Below are positions 49,656-58,932 of a stretch of DNA of 64,000 nucleotides, piece after piece. Numbering within the stretch: position 1 is the first letter of the stretch; each line of letters opens with the position of its first letter. Source of the stretch: Acetivibrio cellulolyticus CD2 (GTDB lineage: Bacteria > Bacillota > Clostridia > Acetivibrionales > Acetivibrionaceae). The notes under the pieces are model-generated. The model was not told the DNA's origin. It ran no database searches and was given only the letters and a program-made list of their open reading frames with translations. Both the position numbers and the translations under genes were made by a program. Location: assembly GCF_000179595.2 (NCBI RefSeq), contig NZ_JH556653.1, positions 476,024-540,023 of the forward strand, written 5' to 3'.

Positions 49656-50914
49656 AAAAAACAGGATTGCTGCTCATTTTTATTCTTTTCGCTGCTCTTT
49701 TAACCTCCTGTTATGATGCACGGGAGGTAACCGATACTGCATATGTTCAATTTATCGGTATAGACAGGGGCGTAAAGGACAAATGGCGCTTAACCTTAAA
49801 AATCGCTACTCATAGCTGCAGCAAGGATAGCAGCGGCAGTGGAGGGGCTCAGCCTGCTGAAAGCAAATCCGTCACTATCGATGCTCCTTCCTTTTACGGA
49901 GGAGTAAACCTGTTAAACACAAATGTGCCGCAAAAGCTTGAATTTGCGCATGCCAAGCTGCTGGTTATTTCTGAGGACCTCGCACAAAGCGGCCTGGTGG
50001 GCGAGTATATTGCTCCTTTAATTCGTTTCCGTGAAATCAGGCGAACGCTGGATGTGGTGGTTTCACAAGGCTCTGCCCAGGATTTTGTGGAAAAGACAGA
50101 GCCTTATCTGGGTGGAAGTCCCATTGCCGCAATTGAGGATTTAACCTTTGAAGCGGAGAATACCAGCTATTTCCCCCATGTAACGCTGAATGATTTCTAC
50201 AATGCCGTAAAGTCCACCTATCGCCAGCCGGTTGTAACATTGGGCGGGCTGCATGACCCTGCCAATTTTCAGCAGAATGGAGAAAAATGGGGAAGCAAAT
50301 TCAATCTAACAGGACGGTATTTTGCCGGAGAAGTCCCCAGAAAAGGCGGAAATTCCATTGAGTTTTTGGGAAGCGCTCTTTTTGACGGCGACAGGATGGT
50401 TGGCAAGCTGGATGGTCATGACACACGGATGATGCTGCTTGCAAGGGGTGACTTTCAAAGGGGTATATTTACAATACAGGACCCTAAGGCTCCAGAGCTT
50501 ATCATCCCCATTGAGCTTCAGCTTTCACGCAAACCGCAAATAAAGGTCAGCTTTGAAGGAGCTGTTCCGCTTATTTCCCTTGCCCTTGATACAGAGGGAG
50601 ATATTCTCGCCATACAAAGTCGGATTAATTATGAAAAGCCTGACATGCTGCCTCTCTTGGAAAAAGCTGTGGGAAACCATCTCAAGAAGAGTCTGGATGA
50701 GGTCATATCAAAATGCCAGGCCTTGAACTGCGATACCTTCTTTTTCGGGCGGACAGCAGTTAGACATTTTTGGACCATAGAGGAATGGGAGGCATATCAC
50801 TGGAACAAGCATTTTAAGGAAGCAAAGGTTTCTACAAAAGTCAAATTTAAAATAAGGAGAACCGGCGGTCTTTTAAAAAGCTCTGAAATCGTCACATCGG
50901 AGGGGAAGGAATAA
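49646..50914 (+). CDS. gerC: Spore germination receptor subunit C (lipoprotein), 422 aa
   Basis: ATG 49646 (MPMKKTGLLLIFILFAAL) has GGGAGG upstream and overlaps gerB by 10 nt. A lipoprotein signal peptide ends with the lipobox LTSC, then YDAREVTDTAYVQFIGID, the family opening (normally reads -REI-). The domains end with EWEAYHWNKHFKEAKVST near the C-terminus. It is anchored to the outer face of the inner spore membrane. Confidence 0.94.
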   Translation: MPMKKTGLLLIFILFAALLTSCYDAREVTDTAYVQFIGIDRGVKDKWRLTLKIATHSCSKDSSGSGGAQPAESKSVTIDAPSFYGGVNLLNTNVPQKLEFAHAKLLVISEDLAQSGLVGEYIAPLIRFREIRRTLDVVVSQGSAQDFVEKTEPYLGGSPIAAIEDLTFEAENTSYFPHVTLNDFYNAVKSTYRQPVVTLGGLHDPANFQQNGEKWGSKFNLTGRYFAGEVPRKGGNSIEFLGSALFDGDRMVGKLDGHDTRMMLLARGDFQRGIFTIQDPKAPELIIPIELQLSRKPQIKVSFEGAVPLISLALDTEGDILAIQSRINYEKPDMLPLLEKAVGNHLKKSLDEVISKCQALNCDTFFFGRTAVRHFWTIEEWEAYHWNKHFKEAKVSTKVKFKIRRTGGLLKSSEIVTSEGKE

Positions 50915-51075
50915 TGAAAATCTTAATTATGCTGCTTGTTATTTGCCCTAATATATATACGTTCAGCTATGCCAGGTATGCCTGGGAAAGTAAAAACAAG
51001 GCAGGTGCTGCAGGCATCCTGATTCTGATGCTTGCAGCGCTCCTGCTTCCGTTTTTTATCATAGTGCTCAGATGA
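50914..51075 (+). CDS. Small membrane protein at the end of the ger operon, 53 aa
   Basis: ATG 50914 overlaps the gerC stop by one base (TAATG) with GAGGGGAAGGA upstream. The product begins MKILIMLLVICPNIYTFSYA and has a second hydrophobic stretch GILILMLAALLLPFFIIVLR to the C-terminus, so it is two-pass. Short membrane proteins of this kind occur at the end of some ger operons and modulate receptor function. Confidence 0.75.
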   Translation: MKILIMLLVICPNIYTFSYARYAWESKNKAGAAGILILMLAALLLPFFIIVLR

Positions 51076-51099
51076 TTGTATAATCAACACTTAACGCAA

Positions 51100-51675
51100 T
51101 TAGACGACAAACTCGTTCTGAACAGGCAGGGTAGGTTGAGAGGCCTCTGATGCCCGTACCACTACCTCATCCTTTCTGGACAGAAGCCTTATGCCTTCAG
51201 GCAGGGCGATATCCTCCATCGTAATTACACTGCCGTCCTTCATTAATGAAACATTTATCTCAACAAATTCAGGCAGATCCTTCAATACCCCTTGAATTTC
51301 AATTTCATCCTCGAGAATATTCAAAACAAGCTTGTTACTGAATAGCTGCTCCTTTCCTTTAAACTTAAAAGGTACTTTTACTTTTACAAGCTTATCCTCT
51401 GAGGAAGCATAAAACTCGATATGCATAGGCTTGCTGCTTATTGGCTCATACTGTATGCTCTTTATGACACATGGCAGCTCGCTGGCATTAATTTTCACCT
51501 TAGCTTTTGCACCTATAGAATGGCTTTTCAAGAACCTGTTTATTTCCTTATCCTCAATCTGGATATCCATGTTGCGGTCGACTCCCGATCCGTAAATGCT
51601 GCAAGGAACATACCCCAGTTTCCTGATTCTTTTTGCACTTTCCTTCCGTTCCATAGCATCTAATAAAGTAATCAT
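51100..51675 (-). CDS. rplY: Ribosomal protein bL25/Ctc, 191 aa
   Basis: The N-terminal part shows SAKRIRKLGYVPCSIYGSG, the 5S rRNA-binding domain of bL25, and the C-terminal beta-rich part (FKGKEQLFSNKLVLN) makes it a Ctc-type long form. GGAGGGG precedes ATG 51675. Ctc is linked to general stress in Bacilli. It converges with the ger operon. Confidence 0.9.
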   Translation of the reverse strand: MITLLDAMERKESAKRIRKLGYVPCSIYGSGVDRNMDIQIEDKEINRFLKSHSIGAKAKVKINASELPCVIKSIQYEPISSKPMHIEFYASSEDKLVKVKVPFKFKGKEQLFSNKLVLNILEDEIEIQGVLKDLPEFVEINVSLMKDGSVITMEDIALPEGIRLLSRKDEVVVRASEASQPTLPVQNEFVV

Positions 51676-51725
51676 GAATAAACCCCTCCAATTTTATCAG
51701 TAGTTTTTATTTTGAGCTTTTCTTT

Positions 51726-52811
51726 TCAAACCGCTGTTTTCAATGGTACACAAAGGTTTTCTGCCCCTGCTATGCAATTAAATATTTCTTCACTAGAGAA
51801 GCCCTCCTCCATTAAAGAGGCATATACATCCATCACAGAGTCTGGTATGAAAATCTGAAGTGCAGAAAATTCACCATCAATTTTATAGCTTCCCATATAT
51901 GCGGGAATAAAGACTGTTTCCAGCGCATCAACGTGTAATTTTTCAGTATCATACATTATTTCTGCTTCACCGGTTATAAACATGAAGGCTGAAAAGGAAC
52001 CCTCTGCAAACAATTCTACCGGTGTACCATTACCCTCAAGCTGTCTGACACAGAAATATTCGCTTAAGGCTAAATACTTTGTCACTATTTTGTCATAGCA
52101 TACCGTAAGGCCCTTGTACAAAGCCTTGCGGTTTTTATAGTCAAGTACATCAAGAGCCTTGTTTATATGGAGCGGTCTTTTCTTTCCGGCGGCATCCGTC
52201 CTGTCATAATCGAACAGCCTGTAGGTCAGGTCTGAGTGCTGTTGTATTTCAGCTACCACCAGCCCATCATTTAAGGCATGTACCGTGCCTGCTGGAACAA
52301 AAACCACGTCACCCTTTTTTACCTTGACCTCTCTATACAAGCCTCCATGCTTGTACTTTAGAATACAGTCACGAATCCTGCCTTTATCATAGCCTTCAGA
52401 AAAGCCATGGAAAACAGAAGCCTCCGGTTTTGCATCTATGATGTACCACATTTCGGTTTTCCCCATTTTGCCATGCTCACATTCTACAGCATATTCATCA
52501 TCAGGATGAACCTGGATGGAAAGCCTGTCGTTTGCATCAATAAACTTTAATAGCACCGGCAGCCCTGCATTAATTTTTTCCGATGCGAACTTATCTCCAA
52601 GCACCAGCCTGCCGTATCTTCTTATTACCTCTGTCAGAACTTGTCCTTTTAGCGGACCGTTGGCTATTTTACTTTCACTTCCTGATATGCCCGACAACTC
52701 CCAGCTTTCTGCCACCTGTCCATCCGGTATGGATTTACCCAGCTTTCTTAGATTATGTCCTCCCCATATGTAGTCCTTGTATACGGGCATCATTTTATAC
52801 GGATAAAGCAT
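51726..52811 (-). CDS. manA: Mannose-6-phosphate isomerase, class I, 361 aa
   Basis: The type I PMI pattern is present: YIWGGHNLRKLGKSIPDGQV, KFIDANDRLSIQVHPDDEYA with zinc-binding Gln and His, KTEMWYIIDA and GDVVFVPAGTVHALNDGLVV. It converts fructose-6-phosphate to mannose-6-phosphate. Its upstream neighbour is a broken mannose-1-phosphate guanylyltransferase-like gene, so this was a GDP-mannose locus. GAGGTG precedes ATG 52811. Confidence 0.93.
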   Translation of the reverse strand: MLYPYKMMPVYKDYIWGGHNLRKLGKSIPDGQVAESWELSGISGSESKIANGPLKGQVLTEVIRRYGRLVLGDKFASEKINAGLPVLLKFIDANDRLSIQVHPDDEYAVECEHGKMGKTEMWYIIDAKPEASVFHGFSEGYDKGRIRDCILKYKHGGLYREVKVKKGDVVFVPAGTVHALNDGLVVAEIQQHSDLTYRLFDYDRTDAAGKKRPLHINKALDVLDYKNRKALYKGLTVCYDKIVTKYLALSEYFCVRQLEGNGTPVELFAEGSFSAFMFITGEAEIMYDTEKLHVDALETVFIPAYMGSYKIDGEFSALQIFIPDSVMDVYASLMEEGFSSEEIFNCIAGAENLCVPLKTAV

Positions 52812-52857
52812 ATAAACACCTCTTTTGCTGTTTATTAATTAATTGATTTTCATATGT

Positions 52858-53418
52858 TTAAATGGCGATATCTTTCAAATCATGACCTGTAAATATGACA
52901 TTCTTATATTTATATCTTTTATCTACTCTGGCATTTGAGGTAACAATGGTATTGATAATTCTGGAGTCCCGCTCTACCATAACATTGTCCCATATAATGC
53001 TTCCTATGATCCGGCTGCCCATATTGATACGCACCTTGCTTCCAATAACGGTATCCGGTCCTATGGGCCCAATCTCAACATTATTGCCGATATAGACAGG
53101 GCCTGTAATTCTTGCATCGGGGTGTATCCTGCTGTTGACACCTTTTATTATGATATCTTGTGAGAGTGTAAGTCCTGGTATTTTATACAGGCCGCTCAGC
53201 ATATCCCTATGAACCTTTATGTAATTTTCTATTGAGTTTATATCAATAAAGTAGTGCCCGCTTTTATAAAGCGCCACGTTGAAATTATTTTCAACAAGCC
53301 TTGGAATCACATCCTCTTCAAAGGACAAAATCCTTTTATCAGGCATTTTAGATATGACAGACGGGTTGACCACATAAATGCCGGCATTTATATACCGAAA
53401 GAATATATATTTTTTTAT
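52858..53418 (-). pseudogene. 5'-truncated sugar-nucleotidyltransferase (mannose-1-phosphate guanylyltransferase-like)
   Basis: The frame is open only from 53418 to 52858. Its first recognisable part is YINAGIYVVNPSVIS, which normally follows the nucleotide-binding domain at about residue 160 of the enzyme; the N-terminal half is missing and an in-frame TAG lies at 53419-53421. The rest holds the end of the transferase and a left-handed beta-helix (TGPVYIGNNVEIGPIGPDTV). There is no ribosome-binding site at the only possible start (GTG 53373). It is therefore a remnant, not a functional gene. Confidence 0.82.
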
Positions 53419-53444
53419 CTATCGTATGAATGGGCTTACGGTAT

Positions 53445-54194
53445 TTAATGGGGCATAAGCTTGCCTTTTCCATATTTCCATATAACAAACGCAGCTACTG
53501 CCACCCCTGCAAGCAATAATATAGCTCCTGCTATAGGAACAGTATATTTATACTCGTTTATCATACCAAGTATTTTCTGCTTTGCAGCAGCCGGCTTTCC
53601 AACAGTCTCCACCCATGCCTCAAAGGCTTTTTGATCCTCCAAAGCCAACGGCTTTGTTGAGTACCCTGGAACATCAAACACAATATTTTTCCCGTTATTT
53701 GACATGGACATCCTTATTTCGGTGTCCCCCTCCTTGTAAGTAAACCTCCCATAAGGACCGCCGCTGAACTTTAGCTTGTATTCCTTTGCCTTAAAGTCAG
53801 GACGTGTTTCAGCATCCTTCTGAATAAGCGGGGGCTGAAGCTTCGGGCTGAGCTCCTTTGTACTGATTTTGCCGTTGCCTGTTGCAATGGTCTCAATCTT
53901 TAATGTGGCCTCAGAGTATTGCTCACCTTTTAAAGCACCTACGTTATAAAATTCAAGCGTATATTTCTTTTTATAGGGTATACTGGTTCTGGCTCCTTCA
54001 AAGAGCGGACCGGAAAGCTTTCCTCCAGTACCGTCAGGCAAAAGATCCAAAAAGCTGCCTGGATGCTCCTCTTCAAGAGTCGCAGTAAGCTTCCTTGGTT
54101 CTATACCATTAGGAATATCCTGGGCAAAAGCCTGTACAGAATTGAATATGAGAATGAAACACATAGTGGATATAAATATCACTTTTCTTAACAT
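53445..54194 (-). CDS. Signal-peptide, single-pass membrane protein of unknown function, 249 aa
   Basis: ATG 54194 (MLRKVIFISTMCFILIFNS) lies behind GGAGATGATTATC; an ATG three codons upstream abuts that site. A cleavable signal peptide ends at about VQAFAQ. An extracellular beta-rich domain of about 170 residues follows, then a C-terminal membrane helix VPIAGAILLLAGVAVAAFVI and a basic tail. No family is recognised. It is the nearest gene downstream of the CIRCE-bearing promoter at 54416-54475, so it may be heat-regulated; the distance is 220 nt. Confidence 0.72.
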   Translation of the reverse strand: MLRKVIFISTMCFILIFNSVQAFAQDIPNGIEPRKLTATLEEEHPGSFLDLLPDGTGGKLSGPLFEGARTSIPYKKKYTLEFYNVGALKGEQYSEATLKIETIATGNGKISTKELSPKLQPPLIQKDAETRPDFKAKEYKLKFSGGPYGRFTYKEGDTEIRMSMSNNGKNIVFDVPGYSTKPLALEDQKAFEAWVETVGKPAAAKQKILGMINEYKYTVPIAGAILLLAGVAVAAFVIWKYGKGKLMPH

Positions 54195-54288
54195 GATAAT
54201 CATCTCCTTCCGTACACTACATAGATTTCAACAAACCAATCAATAATGCTTTAATTTTCTAATCATCTTTAGTTTTTATAGTGCTTAC

Positions 54289-54297
54289 CTAAAACAT
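54289..54297 (-). other. Minimal open frame ATG-TTT-TAG behind a strong ribosome-binding site
   Basis: GGGGAGGTGG (54303-54312) is followed 6-8 nt later by ATG, one Phe codon and TAG. It lies in the leader between the CIRCE promoter and the 249-aa gene. It may be the residue of a lost heat-shock gene start, or a regulatory minimal ORF. Confidence 0.4.
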
Positions 54298-54415
54298 TGG
54301 AACCACCTCCCCTGCCAGGATACAAAAAATGCCTTACTATTTCACACTTTTAAGGTTAATAGCGTTTTAGACCCCGCTGATAAGCTTAGTCAATGATAGA
54401 ATATTAAAGCATCAC

Positions 54416-54442
54416 TTAGCACTCACTCAATTAGAGTGCTAA
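54416..54442 (-). promoter_or_regulatory. CIRCE operator (HrcA binding site)
   Basis: A perfect match to the consensus: TTAGCACTC, nine bases, GAGTGCTAA. It starts just after the -10 box of the promoter at 54447-54475, where HrcA would block transcription. It lies about 80 bp past the end of clpB, facing away from it. Confidence 0.95.
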
Positions 54443-54446
54443 TAAT

Positions 54447-54475
54447 ATGATATAAAATCTCAAATTTACTGTCAA
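54447..54475 (-). promoter_or_regulatory. SigA promoter with CIRCE
   Basis: On the minus strand TTGACA (54475-54470), 17 nt, TATCAT (54452-54447). The start of transcription would be at about 54440, inside the CIRCE. The 54195-54522 stretch contains only this promoter, the CIRCE, the minimal frame and no gene. Confidence 0.85.
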
Positions 54476-54522
54476 GGCTGCTCAAATTTTTTTTAAAATT
54501 TTTAATATTTTTCCTGAAAGCC

Positions 54523-57114
54523 TTAATCTATATGGATTTTCAGCGTATTGTCCAAAACGTCTATATGAATATTTTTACCCTCACTTACCTCGCCATTTAT
54601 AATCCTTTTACCTATCTCGGTTTCAATGAATTTCTGCATGTACCGTTTTACAGGTCTTGCACCAAACACAGGATTATATGCATTTTGAGCCATGTACTGC
54701 TTTGCTGCCTCCGATACCTTAAGCCCTATGCGCCTGTCATCCAGCCTTCTTTGGATGTCCGCCAAGGCCAGGTCGATAATCTTAACAATTTCTGCCTTTC
54801 TTAAGGGCTTGAACAGCACAACCTCATCTACACGGTTTAAAAACTCAGGCTTGAAGTGCCTGTTCAATTCTCCCAGTACATACTCTCTTGTGTTTTCATC
54901 AATTTCTCCATCTGCTCCTATAGCATTCAATAGGTGCTGGCTTCCTATGTTGGAGGTCATGATGACAACCGTATTCTTGAAATCCACCGTCCTGCCCTGG
55001 CTGTCGGTAAGCCGGCCATCGTCCAGTAATTGAAGAAGCACATTGAATACTTCAGGATGTGCTTTTTCGATTTCATCAAAGAGAATCACACAGTAGGGCT
55101 TTCTCCTTACAGCCTCGGTTAGCTGTCCTCCCTCTTCATACCCTACATAACCAGGTGGTGCACCAATAAGCCTTGCAACCGCATGCTTTTCCATATACTC
55201 CGACATATCAATTCGCACTACATTCTCATCGCTGTCAAAGAGGGCCTGGGACAGTGCCTTGGCAAGCTCGGTTTTACCTACTCCGGTGGGGCCAAGGAAT
55301 ATGAAGGAGCCTATAGGCTTTCTCGGGTCCTTCAAGCCCGACCTTGCACGAATTACTGCATTGCTTACTGCTGTAACCGCTTCGTCCTGACCTACCACAC
55401 GCTTGTGCAGAAGTTCTTCAAGGTTTAAAAGCTTATCCCGTTCATTCTCCACCAGTCTTGTTACAGGTATCCCTGTCCATCGTGAAACAATTTCAGCAAT
55501 TTCCTCCTCGGTAACCTCTTCCTTCAGCAGTACACCTTCGTTCGATTTCTTACGCTGTTTTTCCTCCTCAAGGCTCCTCTGGAGTTCAGGAAGCCTTCCG
55601 TGCTTCAAGACTGCCAGCTTGTCAAGGTCGTAGGACCTTTCTGCTTCTTCTATCTGCCTTTTTACCTCCTCAATCTGCTCCTTTAATTCCTTCTCTCTTT
55701 TTATATTCTCTTTTTCCATCTCCCATTGTGCTTTCATGCCGTCAGATTTTTCCTTCAGGGATGAAATTTCCTTCTCCAGGGTTGAAAGTCTTTCCCTTGA
55801 AGCTTCGTCTTCTTCCTTTTTAAGCGCCTGTCGCTCAATTTCCAGCTGCATGATTCGCCTCTGTATTTCGTCCAGTTCAGTGGGCATGCTGTCAATTTCA
55901 GTCCTTATCATAGCCGCAGCTTCGTCCATCAAATCAATGGCCTTGTCGGGAAGGAAGCGGTCGCTGATATACCTGTTTGACAACACACTGCATGCAATGA
56001 TGGCGCTGTCGGTAATTCTGACTCCATGATGGATTTCAAAGCGCTCCTTAAGGCCTCTTAATATGGAAATGGTGTCCTCTACTGTGGGCTGATCCACCAC
56101 AATGGGCTGGAACCTTCTCTCAAGGGCTGCATCCTTTTCGATATACTTCCTGTATTCATCCAGCGTGGTTGCACCTATGCAGTGAAGCTCTCCTCTGGCC
56201 AGCATAGGCTTTAATATATTTCCTGCATCCATTGCCCCTTCCGCTTTTCCTGCTCCCACAATGTTGTGAAGCTCATCTATAAATAAAATGATCCGCCCAT
56301 TTGACTTGTTGACATCATTGAGTACAGCCTTAAGCCTTTCTTCAAATTCACCCCTGTATTTCGCCCCTGCAATCAGTGCACCCATGTCAAGGGCGAAAAT
56401 AGTCTTATCCTTTAAGCCCTCGGGGACATCCCCCTTCAATATCCTCTGAGCAAGTCCCTCCACTACGGCAGTCTTTCCGACACCCGGTTCGCCAATCAAT
56501 ACAGGGTTGTTCTTGGTTCTTCTGGAGAGTATCCTTATGGCCCGCCGGATTTCAGCATCCCTGCCGATAACAGGGTCAAGCTTTCCGCTTTTTGCAAGCT
56601 CCACCAGGTCACGTCCGAACCTTTTTAAAGCATCATAGGTTTCTTCCGGGTTTTTTGATGTAATTCTCTGGTTGCTCCGTACCTTGCCAAGAGCCGCCAT
56701 AAATTTCTCCAGTGTAATCCCAAAACGTATGAATATGGTCTGTGAAGGAGTATTCTTTTCCTTCAGCAGCGCCATATAAATATGCTCCACGCTTGTATAC
56801 TCATCCTTGAACCGCTTCGCCTCATCCTCCGCATGGATCAGGACTTCGTTGAAGCGCCTTGTGGCATACAGGCTTGAGGCTCCGCCACCGTATACCTTTG
56901 GTAGCTTTTCAAGCTCTATCTCAATATCCTTTATATATAGCTGGACATCCTGCCCCATATATCCTAAGAGCTTTGGAATAAGGCCGTCCTCCTGGGCTGC
57001 CAGTGCAAGGTGGATGTGCTCTCCGTCCACCTGCTGGTGTCCCATTCTAACTGCTATGTCCTGAGCTGCTGAAACCGCAGCCTGGGCTTTTTCTGTGAAT
57101 TTATCTATATTCAT
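54523..57114 (-). CDS. clpB: Chaperone ClpB, 863 aa
   Basis: The order is N-domain ([20 protein letters not shown]), AAA-1 with Walker [11 protein letters not shown] near residue 205, the long coiled-coil M domain (about 410-530, with [20 protein letters not shown]), and AAA-2 with [14 protein letters not shown] near 605 and the arginine-finger/sensor parts. The length is that of ClpB. It disaggregates proteins with DnaK/DnaJ. It is 21 nt downstream of a dnaJ-type gene, forming one operon. Confidence 0.97.
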   Translation of the reverse strand: MNIDKFTEKAQAAVSAAQDIAVRMGHQQVDGEHIHLALAAQEDGLIPKLLGYMGQDVQLYIKDIEIELEKLPKVYGGGASSLYATRRFNEVLIHAEDEAKRFKDEYTSVEHIYMALLKEKNTPSQTIFIRFGITLEKFMAALGKVRSNQRITSKNPEETYDALKRFGRDLVELAKSGKLDPVIGRDAEIRRAIRILSRRTKNNPVLIGEPGVGKTAVVEGLAQRILKGDVPEGLKDKTIFALDMGALIAGAKYRGEFEERLKAVLNDVNKSNGRIILFIDELHNIVGAGKAEGAMDAGNILKPMLARGELHCIGATTLDEYRKYIEKDAALERRFQPIVVDQPTVEDTISILRGLKERFEIHHGVRITDSAIIACSVLSNRYISDRFLPDKAIDLMDEAAAMIRTEIDSMPTELDEIQRRIMQLEIERQALKKEEDEASRERLSTLEKEISSLKEKSDGMKAQWEMEKENIKREKELKEQIEEVKRQIEEAERSYDLDKLAVLKHGRLPELQRSLEEEKQRKKSNEGVLLKEEVTEEEIAEIVSRWTGIPVTRLVENERDKLLNLEELLHKRVVGQDEAVTAVSNAVIRARSGLKDPRKPIGSFIFLGPTGVGKTELAKALSQALFDSDENVVRIDMSEYMEKHAVARLIGAPPGYVGYEEGGQLTEAVRRKPYCVILFDEIEKAHPEVFNVLLQLLDDGRLTDSQGRTVDFKNTVVIMTSNIGSQHLLNAIGADGEIDENTREYVLGELNRHFKPEFLNRVDEVVLFKPLRKAEIVKIIDLALADIQRRLDDRRIGLKVSEAAKQYMAQNAYNPVFGARPVKRYMQKFIETEIGKRIINGEVSEGKNIHIDVLDNTLKIHID

Positions 57115-57135
57115 GGCTTACTCCCTCCTATTCTT

Positions 57136-58074
57136 TTACATAGCCCTGACCCTTGATGCCTGCCTGAGCTTTTCATAAAGCTCCTTCATTTCGTTGGTCA
57201 GATGGCTTGGGTTTACAATCCGTATTTTGAGGTATAGATCTCCTCTTCTGCCTGTTCTGTCCACATACCCTTTTCCTGAAACACGTATTTTGCTGTCGGT
57301 TTGTATTCCTGCCGGTATCTTTACTAAAATCCTGCCATCTATGGTATCAACCGCTGTTTCGCTGCCCAGGGCAGCATCCCACGGCATTATATTCACTGTC
57401 ATTGTCAAATCGTTACCCTCAAGAGTAAAGCGTTCACTGGGCTTTATCCTGAGGGTAAGAAATAAATCTCCGTTTTGTCCTCCATTAAAGCCTGCCTCTC
57501 CTTGCCCTTGAAGTCTTACCCTTTCTCCGTCTCTCACACCCTTGGGGATTTTAAACGAAAGGCTTTTTGTTCCACCCTGTCCCCTGATAGATATCCTTTT
57601 TTCCACTCCTTGAAAACCTTCCTCGGGAATGATTTCCAATTCCGCCTCAATATCTTCCCCATGATATGAAGACCGTCTGCTCCTGTTATTTACACCTGCA
57701 TGGTCAAAAAAGCTGTCAAAGCCAAAGCCTCCTCCTCCAAAAAACATATTGAAGAAGTCGCTGTGATCCATTCCCCCGCCTGTCCTGAACTCATACTTCA
57801 CATTCTTTCCAAACCCGAACTGTGACGGGTCAAAATCATAGCCGTTCTGGAAATTGTATTCATTACCGAAATTATCGTATTTTTTTCTCTTCTCAGGGTC
57901 ACTCAAGACCTCGTATGCCTCGTTGACATCCTTAAATTTTTCCTCTGCCTGCTTGTTTCCGGGATTGGTATCAGGGTGATATTTTTTTGCAAGCTTCCTG
58001 TAGGCCTTTTTTATATCCTCCTGGGAAGCATTTTTATCAAGTCCTAAGATGCTGTAGTAATCCTTGTACTGCAT
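57136..58074 (-). CDS. DnaJ-family co-chaperone, CbpA type, 312 aa
   Basis: ATG 58074 ([20 protein letters not shown]) is behind GGAGGTG; a GTG three codons upstream overlaps the site. The J domain carries HPD (KYHPDTNPG), followed by a Gly/Phe-rich region ([13 protein letters not shown]) and two C-terminal beta domains (KISIRGQGG-like [13 protein letters not shown]). The Cys-rich zinc domain of true DnaJ is missing, so this is the CbpA class. It is co-transcribed with clpB. Confidence 0.93.
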   Translation of the reverse strand: MQYKDYYSILGLDKNASQEDIKKAYRKLAKKYHPDTNPGNKQAEEKFKDVNEAYEVLSDPEKRKKYDNFGNEYNFQNGYDFDPSQFGFGKNVKYEFRTGGGMDHSDFFNMFFGGGGFGFDSFFDHAGVNNRSRRSSYHGEDIEAELEIIPEEGFQGVEKRISIRGQGGTKSLSFKIPKGVRDGERVRLQGQGEAGFNGGQNGDLFLTLRIKPSERFTLEGNDLTMTVNIMPWDAALGSETAVDTIDGRILVKIPAGIQTDSKIRVSGKGYVDRTGRRGDLYLKIRIVNPSHLTNEMKELYEKLRQASRVRAM

Positions 58075-58140
58075 GAAGTACACCTCCTTCCGTTTTGTTT
58101 ATGAACCATACCATATATATTTTGTATGCATCAATATATT

Positions 58141-58824
58141 TTATGCCTCCTCATCCCGGCTTCCTGCCAGAAGCACCAGCCTAATAAGGTTTGCCATTGC
58201 TACTGCGGCAGATGCAACATATGTCATTGCCGCGGCTCCCAGCACTATCTTTACCGGCTGTACTTCAGCATAATTCAATACATATTCACCCTTCAGCATT
58301 TGTATAGCCCTCTTGCTGGCATTGAACTCAACCGGAAGCGTTATGAGGTAAAAGGCTACAGCTCCAATAAAAAGAATGATCCCGAGCTGTAACAGATACG
58401 GCATGTTAAGCATCAGTCCAAACATAGCAAGATACGGTCCCACTGCCGAGCCTATGTTTGCAACAGGCACAAGGCTGCTCCTTAGTACCAGCGGCATATA
58501 CCCTGCTGCATGCTGGACTGCATGTCCTGTTTCATGGGCGGCAACCCCGAGGGCTGCCAGAGACGTGCTGTAATATACACTCTCTGACAGCCTTACTGTC
58601 TTGGTCCTGGGGTCGTAATGGTCGGTCAGCTCTCCTGGGACAGGTTCCACACCAACATCGTAAAGACCGTGACGATCAAGGAGCATTCTAGAGGCCTGTG
58701 CTCCTGTCATATACCGGTTGTTGGGCATATCGCTGTATTTTCTAAATATACTTGTTACCTTGAACTGGGCAAACAACGAAAATATAAATGCCGACAATAC
58801 AAGGATTATATAATACATATCCAT
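58141..58824 (-). CDS. Zinc-dependent membrane protease (YugP/DUF1757-like), 227 aa
   Basis: The zinc motif is HETGHAVQHA near residue 110, and the protein has three or four membrane segments, one near the N-terminus (YYIILVLSAFIFSLFAQF) and a pair in the middle. The family is known as neutral zinc metallopeptidases or YugP; its target is unknown. The start ATG 58824 lies 7 nt behind GGAGGGAGG. It stands at the head of a run of protein-quality genes. Confidence 0.88.
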   Translation of the reverse strand: MDMYYIILVLSAFIFSLFAQFKVTSIFRKYSDMPNNRYMTGAQASRMLLDRHGLYDVGVEPVPGELTDHYDPRTKTVRLSESVYYSTSLAALGVAAHETGHAVQHAAGYMPLVLRSSLVPVANIGSAVGPYLAMFGLMLNMPYLLQLGIILFIGAVAFYLITLPVEFNASKRAIQMLKGEYVLNYAEVQPVKIVLGAAAMTYVASAAVAMANLIRLVLLAGSRDEEA

Positions 58825-58932
58825 AAGCATACCTCCCTCCTATCACATGCCTTTCTAATTATCCGGCTTTGTTCATCCCCTGGTGCATTAAAAGCAGTAA
58901 TAGAGGATTTCTTTTGGTGAAGCCGTCCGTTA

